From Rhynchonema sp. JSB1_4 (taxonomy: Eukaryota; Nematoda; Chromadorea; Monhysterida; Xyalidae), in assembly GCA_030248065.1 (NCBI GenBank), contig JASAMV010000212.1, positions 24,464 through 88,463 on the forward strand: a DNA stretch of 64,000 bases, written 5' to 3'. Below, in pieces: positions 23,455-35,300 of the stretch. The notes below the pieces were generated by a model. That model worked only from the letters and a program-made list of their open reading frames with translations, did no database searches and was not told the origin of the DNA. The position numbers were made by a program, and so were the translations under genes. Positions within the stretch are counted from its first letter, which is position 1, and each line of letters begins with the position of its first letter.

Positions 23455-23921
23455 CCAGGGTGAGGTAAAAAAGTTTTTTTTCAAAAATCGCTTTAAAAAA
23501 AACGTTTTTTTTTAAAACGTTTTTTTAAAACGCCCAAAATATGCCCCCAAAAAATTGGAAAACGCTCATGTTGGGAAGAAAACGTGGTTAAATGAAGTAA
23601 TTCTATGTGTTCTGAGGCAAAATAAACGGGTTAACCCTTTTCTGGCGAGTTGTTAAGATCCCATATCAGACCCGCATCATGGGACCAACTTGTCCGGGGT
23701 CATCATTGAAAGGCAAACTCCGTATATCGACGTATCTCGACAAAGTAAAAACTGGTCGAAAATTTTTTGAAAAAAAAAATGGCACAAAAAATTAATTTTC
23801 CTTGATAATCAGGGCACTTTCCCTAAAAAATCAGGGAAAATCAAGGAAATTCAGGATTAAAAAAAACGACCCAGGCGTTCTTTTTGAGAAAAAACGCCGT
23901 CGTTTTTTTTGCCCAACCCTG
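23455..23921. mobile_element. 467-bp hAT-type MITE
   Basis: Starts CAGGGTGAGG and ends GCCCAACCCTG. The flanks are GTCGAGGC (23447-23454) and GCCGAGGC (23922-23929), 7 of 8 identical. It shares its interior with 12053-12721 but has no internal duplication. It lies upstream of gene 3. Confidence 0.8.
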
Positions 23922-23929
23922 GCCGAGGC

Positions 23930-26040
23930 AGGCAACAAGCGAGCTTAAAGTGAAAGGGACATAATTGTGGAGAACCGGCAGTTCTCCATGAAACGGCATG
24001 GTGTTCTTGAGCGTGTGATTTATAAAGAGCATGTTTTGGCTGAATAATGCATGATGCTGCTGATAAGCTGACGGTCTGTTCTGTCTGTGTGCGCTTTACA
24101 TTCTGTTTTCACTGTTGAGATTGAGACTTTGTGTGTCGGCTGTATAATACTGAGCTGTATTACATTTCTGACGTAATGAATCTCGTATTATTGAGCATCG
24201 TAATATTGAGTTATCGGAACTCGCAATATTGAATCTAAACTGCAACGGACATCCAGTCACACTTAACGGCATCACTCAACCAAACGCTACACAATGCCAG
24301 GAGCTGACTTTCCCTATGCCTGGTCGCTTCCGCGATAATATTTAATATTTGGGAAATGGGACCATCTTTTATTACTGGAACTGAAAGCCGCAATCAAGCT
24401 GACCATTCTTCAAAAAGAAGTACCTTCGAAAAGTGTCAAATGAACAGTCAAAAAGTGTGCCAAAGGTGCAGCTCTGGGAGTATGAGCACCCACTGATCTA
24501 GCTGCCTCCTGTGCTTGATTTTCAGGCATCGTACGGAAGCAGCACATCACCGAACGAACGAAGTTGGAAAATCGATGTTGCACGATATGATCGTCACACC
24601 GACGGAGTAAGGCGAAACATCATAAGTCCTTCAAAAAGGCTTATTTCGCGAGCTGCTTGGTCACGTTGGCTGTTTTGAACTAAGAAATTTGATGCCACGA
24701 ATTTCGACCAGCGTAAAAGATGTTCCCCGACCTAAAATAAATGACAAAACAAGCTGGATGAAATTATTGGCTCCAGTAAATTTCTTTATATCCTTGATGC
24801 AAGAATCACGCTCTGCCAAGGCAAGTCGCATCCGATCACATCCAATCATCAAGGTTGATATCGACCCGGGTGTATAGCCCTTCTGCGAAGACAGAACGAA
24901 CCCACAACGCTCACGCACTACTGATCATACCGCGTGCCTCACAGCACAGACGACACGCAGCCTTACTGTATCCACGTGGTTTGCGTGTGAAAGCGCCAAG
25001 ATCATGACATGAAACATCGCGTAGTCGCCTGTGTTGTTTATATATCGGCTTCACAAGCAAACCACGCGAGACGTGGCTACAGTAACCAGAGCCCTTTTTA
25101 GGTGTGTAAGAATTCAGGGTGAAACGGTATGGTCCAAGACGGCAAAAAGCATGGCTCGGTTGCCTCTATTTCTTGGGTTTCATATCACTTCCTTATATGG
25201 TAAATTAGCCAGTAATTATATTACTTGATGGCGTATTGGAATCAGTTGGTGTTCAAACTTAAATTTGATGTGGCATATATGTACACGTGTATGCATCGAA
25301 AGTTGACGGTTATGGTAACTCATCAGCGACGAATATGATTACGGTTAAGCTACCAGGCAAACGTGGAAAACGTGTTCGGTTCGGTAATGATCCCAAGAAG
25401 GCGCAGGGATCAGGGCTATGGTGGAGTCGTCAACTCAAGTTCTCAAAGTGCACTGGGTGCTGTCTTGTGGACGTGCTTTGCACAAAAGACGATAGATCAA
25501 TAACGATACGATATAGCCTTGTGGGCACGCATTGCGTATGGTTTTCGGTTTATGGTGGTAACCACTGGCGCTTTTGTTATTGACAAGGCCCCATCATCTT
25601 TTGTGCAAAGCACGTCCACAACACAGCACCCATCACACTGTAGTATGTATATAGGTACCACATGCACATGGGTAAAAAGGTGTACAAACCAAGTTCCTGC
25701 GTTGCAGGTCCTCAACCAAAGATAACCACAGCTCGAGCAATAAACAGTTCGTGGGTGCTGACGCAAGACTGGAAGGCTTTCGCCTCCCTAAGGGCGTGCG
25801 TGGCAACATACGCCAAGGTGTGTTGGTGGCCACACAAACCCGTGCGATTGATGTTTCACAGCAACAACAAAGCACCCACGCCTTCTGTTTCATTAAGTTT
25901 ACACAGACTGGCTAGGTGACTGAACGATATTGTAGAGTCAACACCCGAGAAATCCCGAATAACTCTAAAACGAGGTTTACATTGAAGTTCTGTCAAGAAC
26001 CCTCAAGACACCTCCATGTGGAATCTTTGTGTGCTTTTTC
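23930..26040. other. Intergenic region, mostly unrecognised
   Basis: Roughly 2 kb with no supported gene. About 25266-25390 contains one unit of the repeat found as a tandem pair at 28775-29010. About 25435-25650 is a hairpin: a TGTGGACGTGCTTTGCACAA stretch returns in inverted orientation. Several ORFs here are short and arise from the palindrome. Confidence 0.4.
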
Positions 26041-26046
26041 CTCATA

Positions 26047-26547
26047 TTGGTTGCACAATGACCTTATAAGAATCGGTCAAATTTTTTCCTGAATCGTAAA
26101 GAGGGAAAGTGACGGGGCAATGACGTTGCGTTGCGTGATCTTACACAAAGCATTTAGTAAAGAGAATGTTTCACACCTGCGGCAACGTGGTTGATCTGCC
26201 AGATTATTTTCAGCTGAAAATGTTTTGTGAGAATCACAAATAGCACAGTGGTTAAGAGTGACTGAACGTGAAAATCAGGATTGATTTGATGAATTCTTAT
26301 ATAGGGTGGCATTTTCGAAACGGTGTAAAGCTCAGTTGGGTGTAAAAGTCGGTGTAAGCTCGGTCGAAAGCTCGGTCGGTGTCAGCTCGGTGTAAACATG
26401 AAACATTCCACGTTAACAGCAGGCAATGTTTCATATTTACACTGAGCTGACACCGACCGAGCTTTCGATTGAGCTTACACCGACCTCTACACCCAACTCA
26501 TCTTTACACCGTTTCGAAAATATCACCCATAGTCATTGTGCGACCAA
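26047..26547. mobile_element. TTGGTCGCACAATG MITE (copy 1) interrupted by another MITE
   Basis: Terminal inverted repeats TTGGT(C/T)GCACAATGAC, flanked by TA on both sides as in Tc1/mariner-type insertions. The complete copies are at 32761-33036, 51557-51823 and 56101-56367. This copy is split by the 225-bp element at 26304-26528. Confidence 0.75.
26304..26528. mobile_element. 225-bp GGGTGG...CACCC MITE nested in copy 1
   Basis: A long inverted repeat starting GGGTGGCATTTTCGAAACGG, with ATA on both sides. The other copies of the host MITE read TTCTTATATAGTCATTG without interruption, so the empty site is known. A second copy is at 33901-34126. Confidence 0.75.
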
Positions 26548-26839
26548 TATCTTACGGTAGTTTCAGGATATTTGTATGTAAAACGTGTATAAACATGCGT
26601 GATTGAGGCAGGACCTGATTGACCGTTCTGCAACTTTTGAACTTCCTTCGTGATCTTTTGATTAAACTCCGATGCAAAAACAATCTCTATCGCAGTTTTC
26701 CTCGGCAGGCTCGAGAGCGTGTTGTTCATGTACATGTGCATGTATGGATCTAAAGTTGACGTTTACGGTAATTCCGCCACGAATATGATTATGGTCGCCA
26801 CACGGCAATCGTTGAAAACGTCTTCGGTGCCGGTTGTTT

Positions 26840-27085
26840 AGACAAACTTGTTATTTAAAAAAAACTAATTTTTAAAGAACAAATTTTTTTTGAAACTCAG
26901 ATTTTTTGCTTTTTTTAAAGTTGCCCAAAATGGGCTGAAATGTCTAAAAATGGCCTTTTTCGAGGCAAGAAATTGGCGCTTTTTTCTGTGAAATTCAAAA
27001 TCGCGCCTGCGGCGCCTTGTGCTGTCCCCAAACTTGTACAAGGATGCATGGGGATTCATGCTACAATACATTAAAGTAACATCAT
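26840..27085. repeat. Segment shared with 36360-36640
   Basis: Together with 28506-29820 this matches about 36360-37990, the 3' flank and last exons of gene 5, apart from the 1.4-kb element at 27089-28503. It contains a short TTTTTTAAA/TTTAAAAAA hairpin. Confidence 0.65.
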
Positions 27086-27088
27086 TTA

Positions 27089-28503
27089 GGCCGTCTTCAC
27101 AATGACCCGTTTTCCCGTTTTCCGTTTTCCCGTTTTCCCGGTTTCACGGTTTGTGTCTTCACAATGACCGGTTATCCCGTTTTCCGTTTTTCCGGTTTCC
27201 CGGTTTCCCGTTTTCACGGTTGGTGTCTTCACAATGATCCGTTTTCCCGTTTTCCCGGTTTGGCCTAATTATTTTGCACCGGGAAAACGGAAAAACCCAA
27301 TTAGAACCGGTTCTAATTTTGATCCGGTTTTGGTGCATTTGATGCGTGCATTAGATGCTAGGACATGTCCAACTGCAGTAATTTGACTGTTTTGCGTGCC
27401 AATTATGTACAGCAAGTATATTCATTATGTAATTTGCGTTCATTTCAGACAAATAAGCTTCGTGTAAGCTTACTTGTGTATCTTTACTATTTGTTCACTT
27501 TTTAGCGAGTTAAAGCATGCTCGTGGATCAAAAGTGTCCAAGGTCAATAATACTCACTCCAAGGTCAATCCTATCTTCAATACTGTGTTTTGTTTTTCAA
27601 AGAAAATGGCTTCCAGCATGCGATCACGGCAAATCAATTTGCACGCGGCAGTGTGTAAAAATGGAAAATACGCACCGTAATGTTTCGTTATTTGTGTTTC
27701 GTACGTTTCACAAGCGCAAATCAATCGGGAAACTTGTAGGTGTCTCTGCAATTTATTGTCCATATCCTACTTTATTTCACAGTAGTCCTGTATGTATGTA
27801 ATTTTTCTACTTCCAATGCAGGACAAGATGGACAAGGACCGGGAGAAACAGCAGAGAGCGTCGATGTCGTTCTGTATGGGCACGAGATCTGGACGCGAAC
27901 ACACGGGCATATTTGAAGGCCCAATTCCAGATGATGGTGTATGAAGCTCGGAAGTCCAAACAGACACCTCCTATTTCGCCACCCACCGCTCTCGGTGATG
28001 CTAGTCCAGCAGTGCAGTGGCAGTCTGGTGCCCTAGATTGATAACTTTAGCTCTAGCTCAGGCCATGTTTCTTGTCTTAGCTTTGATCTTCAACAGAAGA
28101 TTTCTGGAGGATTGATCTGAATGTTAGGCTGTCCATATATAAATCAGAAAAGTTTTGCCATGTCTGGCTCTTTATATTCTTTTATTGCAATTGTGAAACA
28201 ATTTTGCTCATGTCTACCTCTTTATAATCTTGTTTTGGAATTGGTTGCTTGTACTACTACAACGTGCACCTGTGATAAACGTTGACCAAGTTGAACTCAC
28301 CAAAGGTTTATTTGCGCATTATGCAAAAAACGTGAAAACGGGAAAACGTGTCATTGTGAAGACACATTTTATGAACCGGAAAAACGGAAAAACGGGAAAC
28401 CGGGAAACCGGATTTCATTGTGAAGACACCAATGAAGCAAACCGGGAAAACGGGAAAACGGGAAACCGGGAAAACGGGAAAACGGGTCATTGTGAAGACG
28501 GCC
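27089..28503. mobile_element. 1.4-kb PIF/Harbinger-like element with CCCGTTTT subterminal repeats
   Basis: Inverted ends GGCCGTCTTCACAATGACCC, flanked by TTA-type repeats (TTTA on the left, TTA on the right). The paralogous segment at about 36635-36645 lacks it, giving the empty site. Both subterminal regions are arrays of CCCGTTTTC and CCGGTTTC units in inverted orientation (27100-27300 and 28320-28500). A 3-bp TTA-like duplication with GGCC ends suggests PIF/Harbinger. The interior has no transposase ORF, so it is non-autonomous. Confidence 0.75.
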
Positions 28504-28774
28504 TTAGTCAACATCAACTTCAGACTGCAGAATCTGCACAATATTACCGGGTGTCACCACACAAGTTCGGTCTCAGGCGAAAGTTTTTCAATTTTTTTAA
28601 AATTGTGCTGTATCGATTTCATCTATCCTGAAACGTCGTTTAAACTGCAACACGTTTTCTGGTAAAAAAATTTTTGTCAAAAAAATCAATTTTTTTTTTA
28701 AAAAGCCCGTTAATTCAAAAAAATTTTCAATCATGTTTCGGTGCGGTAATGATGTGTGTGTTGGAAGATAAGTT

Positions 28775-29010
28775 TGATGTGGCATATACGTGTATGGATC
28801 AAAAGTTGACGGTTACGGTAATTCTGCCACGAATATGATTACGGTGTAGCCACAAGTCAAACGTCGGAAACGTGTTCGGTATTGGTGTGGCATATGCTGC
28901 ACGTTTATGGATCGAAAAGTGGCCGGTTACGGTAAGTCCGCCTCGAATATGATCATGGTAGCCACAAGGCAAACGTCGAAACGTGTTCGGTACTGTAACG
29001 ATGCCAACAA
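28775..29010. repeat. Tandem pair of a repeat of about 110 bp
   Basis: Two adjacent units, each running from TGTGGCATAT through GTGTATGGATC and GACGGTTACGGTAA to GTGTTCGGTA. The same pair occurs at 36903-37130, and single units lie at about 25266-25390 and 26740-26835. Units differ by substitutions, so this is old tandem DNA rather than a fresh microsatellite. Confidence 0.65.
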
Positions 29011-29374
29011 GATTGTTTTCTGTACTTTCACGGCTCAATGTTACCGTTGAAAGCTGAGGAATTAAGGTTCAAATTCTTGTCAATGACATCGCTTCATAAG
29101 GAATTCAATGCCAAGGTTTGCATTCAAAGGGGAATACCTTCGACCTTTATTTATAAGTCAGTAGTCAGTAAGTGATCACATGTTAGATATCATGATATCA
29201 GCCAATACATAAAGCAAAAAGAAGTTGCAGGCTGAAATTGCAATCGATGAAGTTGCGTCCATAAAATCGTCATTTTTAAGGAACGGTCGAAAAAAAACAC
29301 AATTAAGATGCGCAAAAAGCAATTAAAATTTCTAAATTTGTCCGACACTGTCCCGTTTTGAGAAATGTTCATCT

Positions 29375-32300
29375 TCAGTCCAAATTACTGTCTTGTTTCT
29401 GTGTGTCCTCCGGTCCCCCTCCCACGGTGACCGCGTGACTCTCAGTCGTGCTCAGTTCTTCGTTTTTCTTTGCCTCGTCCTTTGCCTTCTTTGGGTCATT
29501 CGACGGGCTACTGTACGCACTCGACTCCGTTGTTTGGTCGGTTGCCTTGGCACTTTCGGTTGGTTGGTCGGGACTGGAAATGGTTGCAATTAGTGCTGAT
29601 AATTTGAGGAACCTGGAACTTGAATGCAAACTTTGCGTCATGTTTCGGTTGTTCAACATTTTCTTGTTTCTGACGTTTACTGTATCGATATCCTCCATAG
29701 AAGGCGATTGCGATCAACACCGCTACGAACACCACAACGCAGATGATCACAATCGGAATTATCAGGTTGGTGGATTGGGGAGGGGTCGTGGCTGAGGTTG
29801 TGGTTGAGGATGAAGGCGGAGGTTCTTGAAGGGCAATTATACATTATGAATGCACATTACATTTCAAATCTTCCATACTTCTTCAAATGGGTGAGACCAA
29901 CAAACCAGATTGGCACGCCTCAGCAACGCTGTTGGACGCCTGATCTATCCATTGGCCGTCATTGCACTCGATCTCCTTTTCGACGTTTGGGTCAGATGGA
30001 GGTGGCCAGATGAGATCGGATTGACAGCGAACTTTGACGATCGAACCGTGCTGTGGAGGGGGTGTGTCTGATTGTGATGAAACGACCTCGACCTTCAGCG
30101 ATGAAACGGCATCGCAATCTGAAATAATATGTATTCTGGTCAGGTCACCCACGACAATATAGGATTATGAAAGTGACCCACCTTTGACGCAGTTTGTCAG
30201 CTCGCTTCCGTCGCTCATCAACTGCCCACCTTCGCATGTGACCATCTTCTCACCGGTAGGGTGGTTGGGCCACCTGCTGCCTTCAGCACAACGCACGCGC
30301 ACGGGTGGGTCGTATGGTCGTGGAATGGAGCCATCAACGAGCTTGACATTCGATGGCAGTGCGGGGCATTCTGACAAAAACGATAGGTTTCTTTGTATTC
30401 TAGTTCAGTTTTTATCTTGAGATTCTGAAAAGATTTTCGTGATTAATATAAGGGTAAAAATATTAATCTGATACAGAGTAGAGAGATGAATGCTATAAAG
30501 CCGAATTTAATATGCGGAAAGCAACAGGGGAAAGCCCACATGGGCACTTCTTGTGCATCTCAAATGCACGCGTGATTCTATCTGCTGAGAAAGCGCGAAA
30601 ATGACTTGTAATTAAAAGACCACTTTTGTAATCAAAATCTTCCACTTTTTTGGTTAATTTTTTTGGGAAATTTTTAATCCCAAGTAGGCCCCCGTGACGT
30701 CCCGGGTCCTCGGAGGGCTTTATACAGAAGGGGGCTCCCAATGTTAAACTTCGTTACTGTGACGTCGAGCACGTTGACCCCATCATGCGTTAACCACAAC
30801 TGTGTCCAATCAACAGTGCAAGTTCCTTGGGCTGCAGATTGCAGTTGGTTCAGTCACACAACTGGAATGAAGACGGTCACTTGCGGAGCTGGAAGGTTAA
30901 TGAGTGCCGGAAATCAGCTGACCAAATGCACCAAGCCTCACTCAGCTTCGCCACTGATGTACTATGTCGGTGTATGTTGTTTATTTTTCTTAAAACACTA
31001 CAAAAACACCCACAACAAGTTCATCAATAGTGAAAGTGAGCCACTTTGGATGCATCTGGACAGGTCCTTTTGGCAGCTCATCAACTTCTCAAATCCATAT
31101 ATGACATTCGTCCAACCAGCTGAGTGATCGTGTCAACTACTGTCTCCAGCACAATGCACGGACGCATCTGATGGGCGCACGGCAGTAGTGCCAAAGACTG
31201 CTTGTTGGGTTCGACAAAGTTGTCGTTTGGTGGCAACACACATGTAAGTTTCGGTGGTGTGTGGGCACTTAAGATATCAAAACTCACGGCCGCGCCATCA
31301 GCAAGATTGAGAGAAATAAACGCAATGAAGACAATGCGCTACTGTTCGCTTTTGTTTACAGAAACGCGAGTGCTGCGCCGTTTGGAAATTTTCGCACGCA
31401 AATATTTGAATTTTACGGCAATTTATCTTTCCCGCTTGTAGCCATTTTCTTACTTTGAGTCCCGGGATCCCAGGGTTGCTGGCGAGACGTAAACTCTTAG
31501 GATGCGCTTATACTCGTTCAGCGGAATTTAAGGAACGAGTGGAGGAACGATCGCTTTTGTTTGAATCGCAAATCCACCACAGCGACGTTCCGCTAAGCTG
31601 GAGTTATATTTGTCCATTTTGGGCTTGTAGACAATGAGGACAAATTTTTGTTTGAATCATATTTTGTGATAGAGTTGGGGCACTAATTTCGACCAGCGTA
31701 AAAGTTGTTCCCCAGCACCAAATGAACAACTTTTACGTCGAAATTAGTGCTCCAAGCCTGTCACAAAATTTGTCCTCATTGTCTACAAGCCCAAAATGGA
31801 CAAGTATAACTCCACCTTTACGAATGGGAGAATGGAATTGCGGTTGAATGCAGGGGGTTGAAAACGACTTTCGGATTGTCAAGAAAGTTCATCAGTTCGA
31901 GCTGTTTGAGGTATTTTGCGGGCAGTTCATCTGATACCGTCGTGGCCATACCTGTCCAAGCGGCGCCGGCTGCCACCGGTGTCGCCGTTTGTGGCCGGCA
32001 CGTTATAAGATAGGAGCCTAACAAGCAACAGCCAATCAGCGCGCTGCGGGATCACCGGCCACAAACGGTCACCTTCGGTCACTTTGCTGACTGATGTGTG
32101 ATCGGCAATTAAAAAAATGGAGAGTTCGTTTAAATCAAGTGTGAAAGAGAGTTTATCAAACAAACACGCTGTTGCTTGATCTGTGGAACTTCTGGTCATG
32201 TTTTTAGACAAAAATACGGTTGGAGTACTACGTGTGATACGTCCAGCGAAAGTAAGAAGCCTAAGGTAAGAGAATATCACCCAGCGTCTGATCAAAATTT

Positions 32301-35300
32301 AGGCCTGTCATTTACTAGGTCGTTAAAGCGACTTTGCGCGTCTGTGCGCTACTGCTATGTACCTTTGGCAACGCTAATTTGCAGTGCACATTCAAGAACA
32401 AACTAAAGCTGTTAAGAAAATACGTACCTGCACGTGGAACAGTTCGCACTCTTTTGTTGTTTTTCAACAAAAAAAAATTCTACCACAAAAATATATTTAT
32501 TGGCAAATGTTCTATGTGCAGGTACTGTACGTACTTTTTAAACAGCTTTTGGTTTGTTCATGAATGTGCACTGCAAATTAGTGTTGCCAACGGCAAATTC
32601 TCCTTCCCGCTTGAAACCATTTACTGACTTTGAGCATTTGGATATATGCGCAGCTGTAAAGCTTTTTGGGACGAGCTGTAAGCCCAATTTGCATGTGTTT
32701 GATCCATGGCAGAAATCTTCGCACACAAAAACATTCAACCAATTCCGTGACAGTAGGGTATTGGTCGCGCAATGACTTTATAAGAATTGGTCAAATTTTT
32801 TTCCTGAATCGTAAAGAGGGAAAGTGACGGAGCAATGACGTTGCGTTGCGTAATCGCACACAAGGTATGTAGTAAAGAGAATGTTTCAGACCTGCGGCAA
32901 CGTGGTTGATCTGCTATAGATTGTTTTCAGCTGAAAATGTTTTGTGAGAATCACAAATAGCACAGTGGTTAAGACTGACTGAACGTGAAAATCAGGATTC
33001 ATTTGATGAATTCTTATATAGTCATTGTGCGACCAATACCACCACTGACAGTACCACCACTGACAAATAAAAATGAAAGTTCGTGGTAAGTTTCTTGGCG
33101 TTTACTTCCCTCGTGATAGTGGCTATAATTACAGTATGACCAGTGCTACCGTATACCGTACTGTTTTTGTCTGACCGTCCAGTCATATCAAAGAATTGCT
33201 CGTTGGGTTAGACAAGCTGGACATTGAATGGTAAGAGGTGTCCGTTTCGGTGCGGGTAAATCAAAACTCATGGCCACACCGCCAAGACGCAACCCCACAA
33301 ATCCCACCGTTGTTTAGGTTTCAAAGTGACGTCATTATGGGCACTTTTGGTAATTCTAGGTGCAAATTATGGAAATTCAAAGCAGAAGTTGCACCTAAAA
33401 ATGTTCTAGCAAGCAGGTCGTTGATTGCGGTAAACGTGGCGTTGTCTGTTTGTGAACTCACTTTGGAAATCATGTTGACAAACGACCTTCTTCAGGTCAG
33501 TGCACGTGCTCCAGAGTCCCCGGGCAACAGCTCGCAGGTAACTCAGACAGTCGCCCGATTCGTCACTGCCGATGATCCAAAGATCGGGGGTCAGAATGGT
33601 TGTTCCGTTTGCCCACTGGTAGCCAGACCTGCCAGATTTACGAATCCCGATCCACGTGGTGTCGCCTGAGGTGAGACCCTAAACAAGTGCCATTCTGGTG
33701 ATCAGAAAAACAAAATCTTGAGAGATAATGGATGATATTTTTGAAACTGTGTAAAGGTCAGTTGGGTGAAAATGTCGGTTGAAAGCTCGGTGTGAGAAAG
33801 TTCAGTGTAAGCTCGGCGTAAGCTAACATTGCACGCTGAGCAAGCAGCAGACGCGCGTTTTTCTAAACGAAGGGTCAAGCTCGGTGTGATAAAGTTCAGT
33901 GGGTGGAATTTTCGAAACGGTGTAAAGGTCAGTTGGGCGTAAAGGTCGGTGTAAAGTTCGGTCGAAAGCTCGGTCGGCGAAGCTCGGTGTAAACGTGAAA
34001 CATTGCCTGTTATTAACGTGGAATGTTTCAAGTTTACACCGAGGTCTATCACACTGAGCTGTCGACCGAGCTTTCCACCGACCTTTACACCCAACTGACC
34101 TTTACACCGTTTCGAAAATATCACCCAGTGTAAGCTCAGTGTAAGCTTGAAACATTGCACGCTAAGCAAGCAGCAGACGCGCGTTTCTAAACGAAAGGTC
34201 AACTTTGGCAGTTTGCTGTGCAAGCGTAAATCATTTGTTTGCAATCTGGTTCATTTAAGCTGGTTGCACAAACCTTTTAAAGGAATATTTGTAAGTTACC
34301 TAACATCTAGCCGCAGGGCTGTTGAGAAATTGAACATTCATTGACGGCGGTGCCAAAAATTTTGACGTCACTAACTGATCGCAGCACGAAATCAAAACGG
34401 CTCCATGAAAGGTTACGAAATTCATACATATAGTTTAAAAACGCTTGTGCAACTAGCCTAAAAAACAATATTGCAAACAAACTATTTACACTTGCACAGC
34501 AGACTGTCAAAGTTGACCTTTCGTTTAGAAACGCGCGTCTGCTGCTTGCTCAGCGTGCAATGTTTCAAGCTTACGCCGAGCTTACACTGAACTTTTTCCA
34601 CCGACCTTTAAAGGGGGTGCGACATTATTATTTTTCACGATACACCGCCTGATTTTATGTCAGAAATTGAAAGACGGCATCCGAAGGAACATGTCTTACA
34701 AAGACAACAACATTGACCCGCGCTGTTTTCCGCATGAAAATCACCCCCGAACGTCGAATGTCAGGAACAAAAGTCAGTTTGCTGTAGTCGCTCGGCCGCT
34801 TCAAGATTAGGCATCGAGCTCAAAAAATTGTGATATGGACTCGGCGCTTATGTAATATTTGCGAAACATTTCAGCTGCCACAGAAATTGCAACGTCGACA
34901 GGTGCTTGGAGCTGGTTGCCGGAAAAATGTTTCGCAGATATTACATAAGCACCGAGTCCATATCATAATTTTTTGAGCTCGATGCCTGATTTTCAAGCAG
35001 CCGAGCGACTACAGCAAACTGACTTTTGTTCCTGACATTCGATGTTCGGGAGTGATTTTCATGCTGAAAACAGCGCGGGTTAATGTTGTTGTCTTTGTAA
35101 GACATGTTCCTTCGGATGTCGTCTTTCAATTTCTAACATGAAATCAGGCGGTGCATCGTGAAAAATAATGATGTCGCGGGCCCTTTAAGCCCAACTGACC
35201 TTTATACCGTTTCGATAATGCCACCAAATGAAAAATATAAGAAAAGTGCTCCGTGGACCCCGTGGACTGAAAGCTATTCCTTTTCTTGGCAGTGCTTTAG

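Larger units (their letters stand above)
33731..35225. mobile_element. Nested foldback composite in intron 1 of gene 4
   Basis: Absent from the same intron of gene 5, where 44410-44440 runs straight through. The ends are related to the 225-bp MITE (GATATTTTTGAAACTG... on the left, CCGTTTCGATAATGCCACC on the right), with an AATG-like repeat on each side. Inside are a complete 225-bp MITE (33901-34126), an inverted repeat with CAGCAGACGCGCGTTT on both arms (about 34155-34570), and the TTAA element at 34612-35183. At least three insertions are stacked here. Confidence 0.65.

Noticed and set aside
27100..27300. CRISPR-like regularly spaced short repeats
   Set aside because: The CCCGTTTT units are contiguous, variable in length and inverted at the other end of a transposon. 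There are no spacers, and the genome is eukaryotic.
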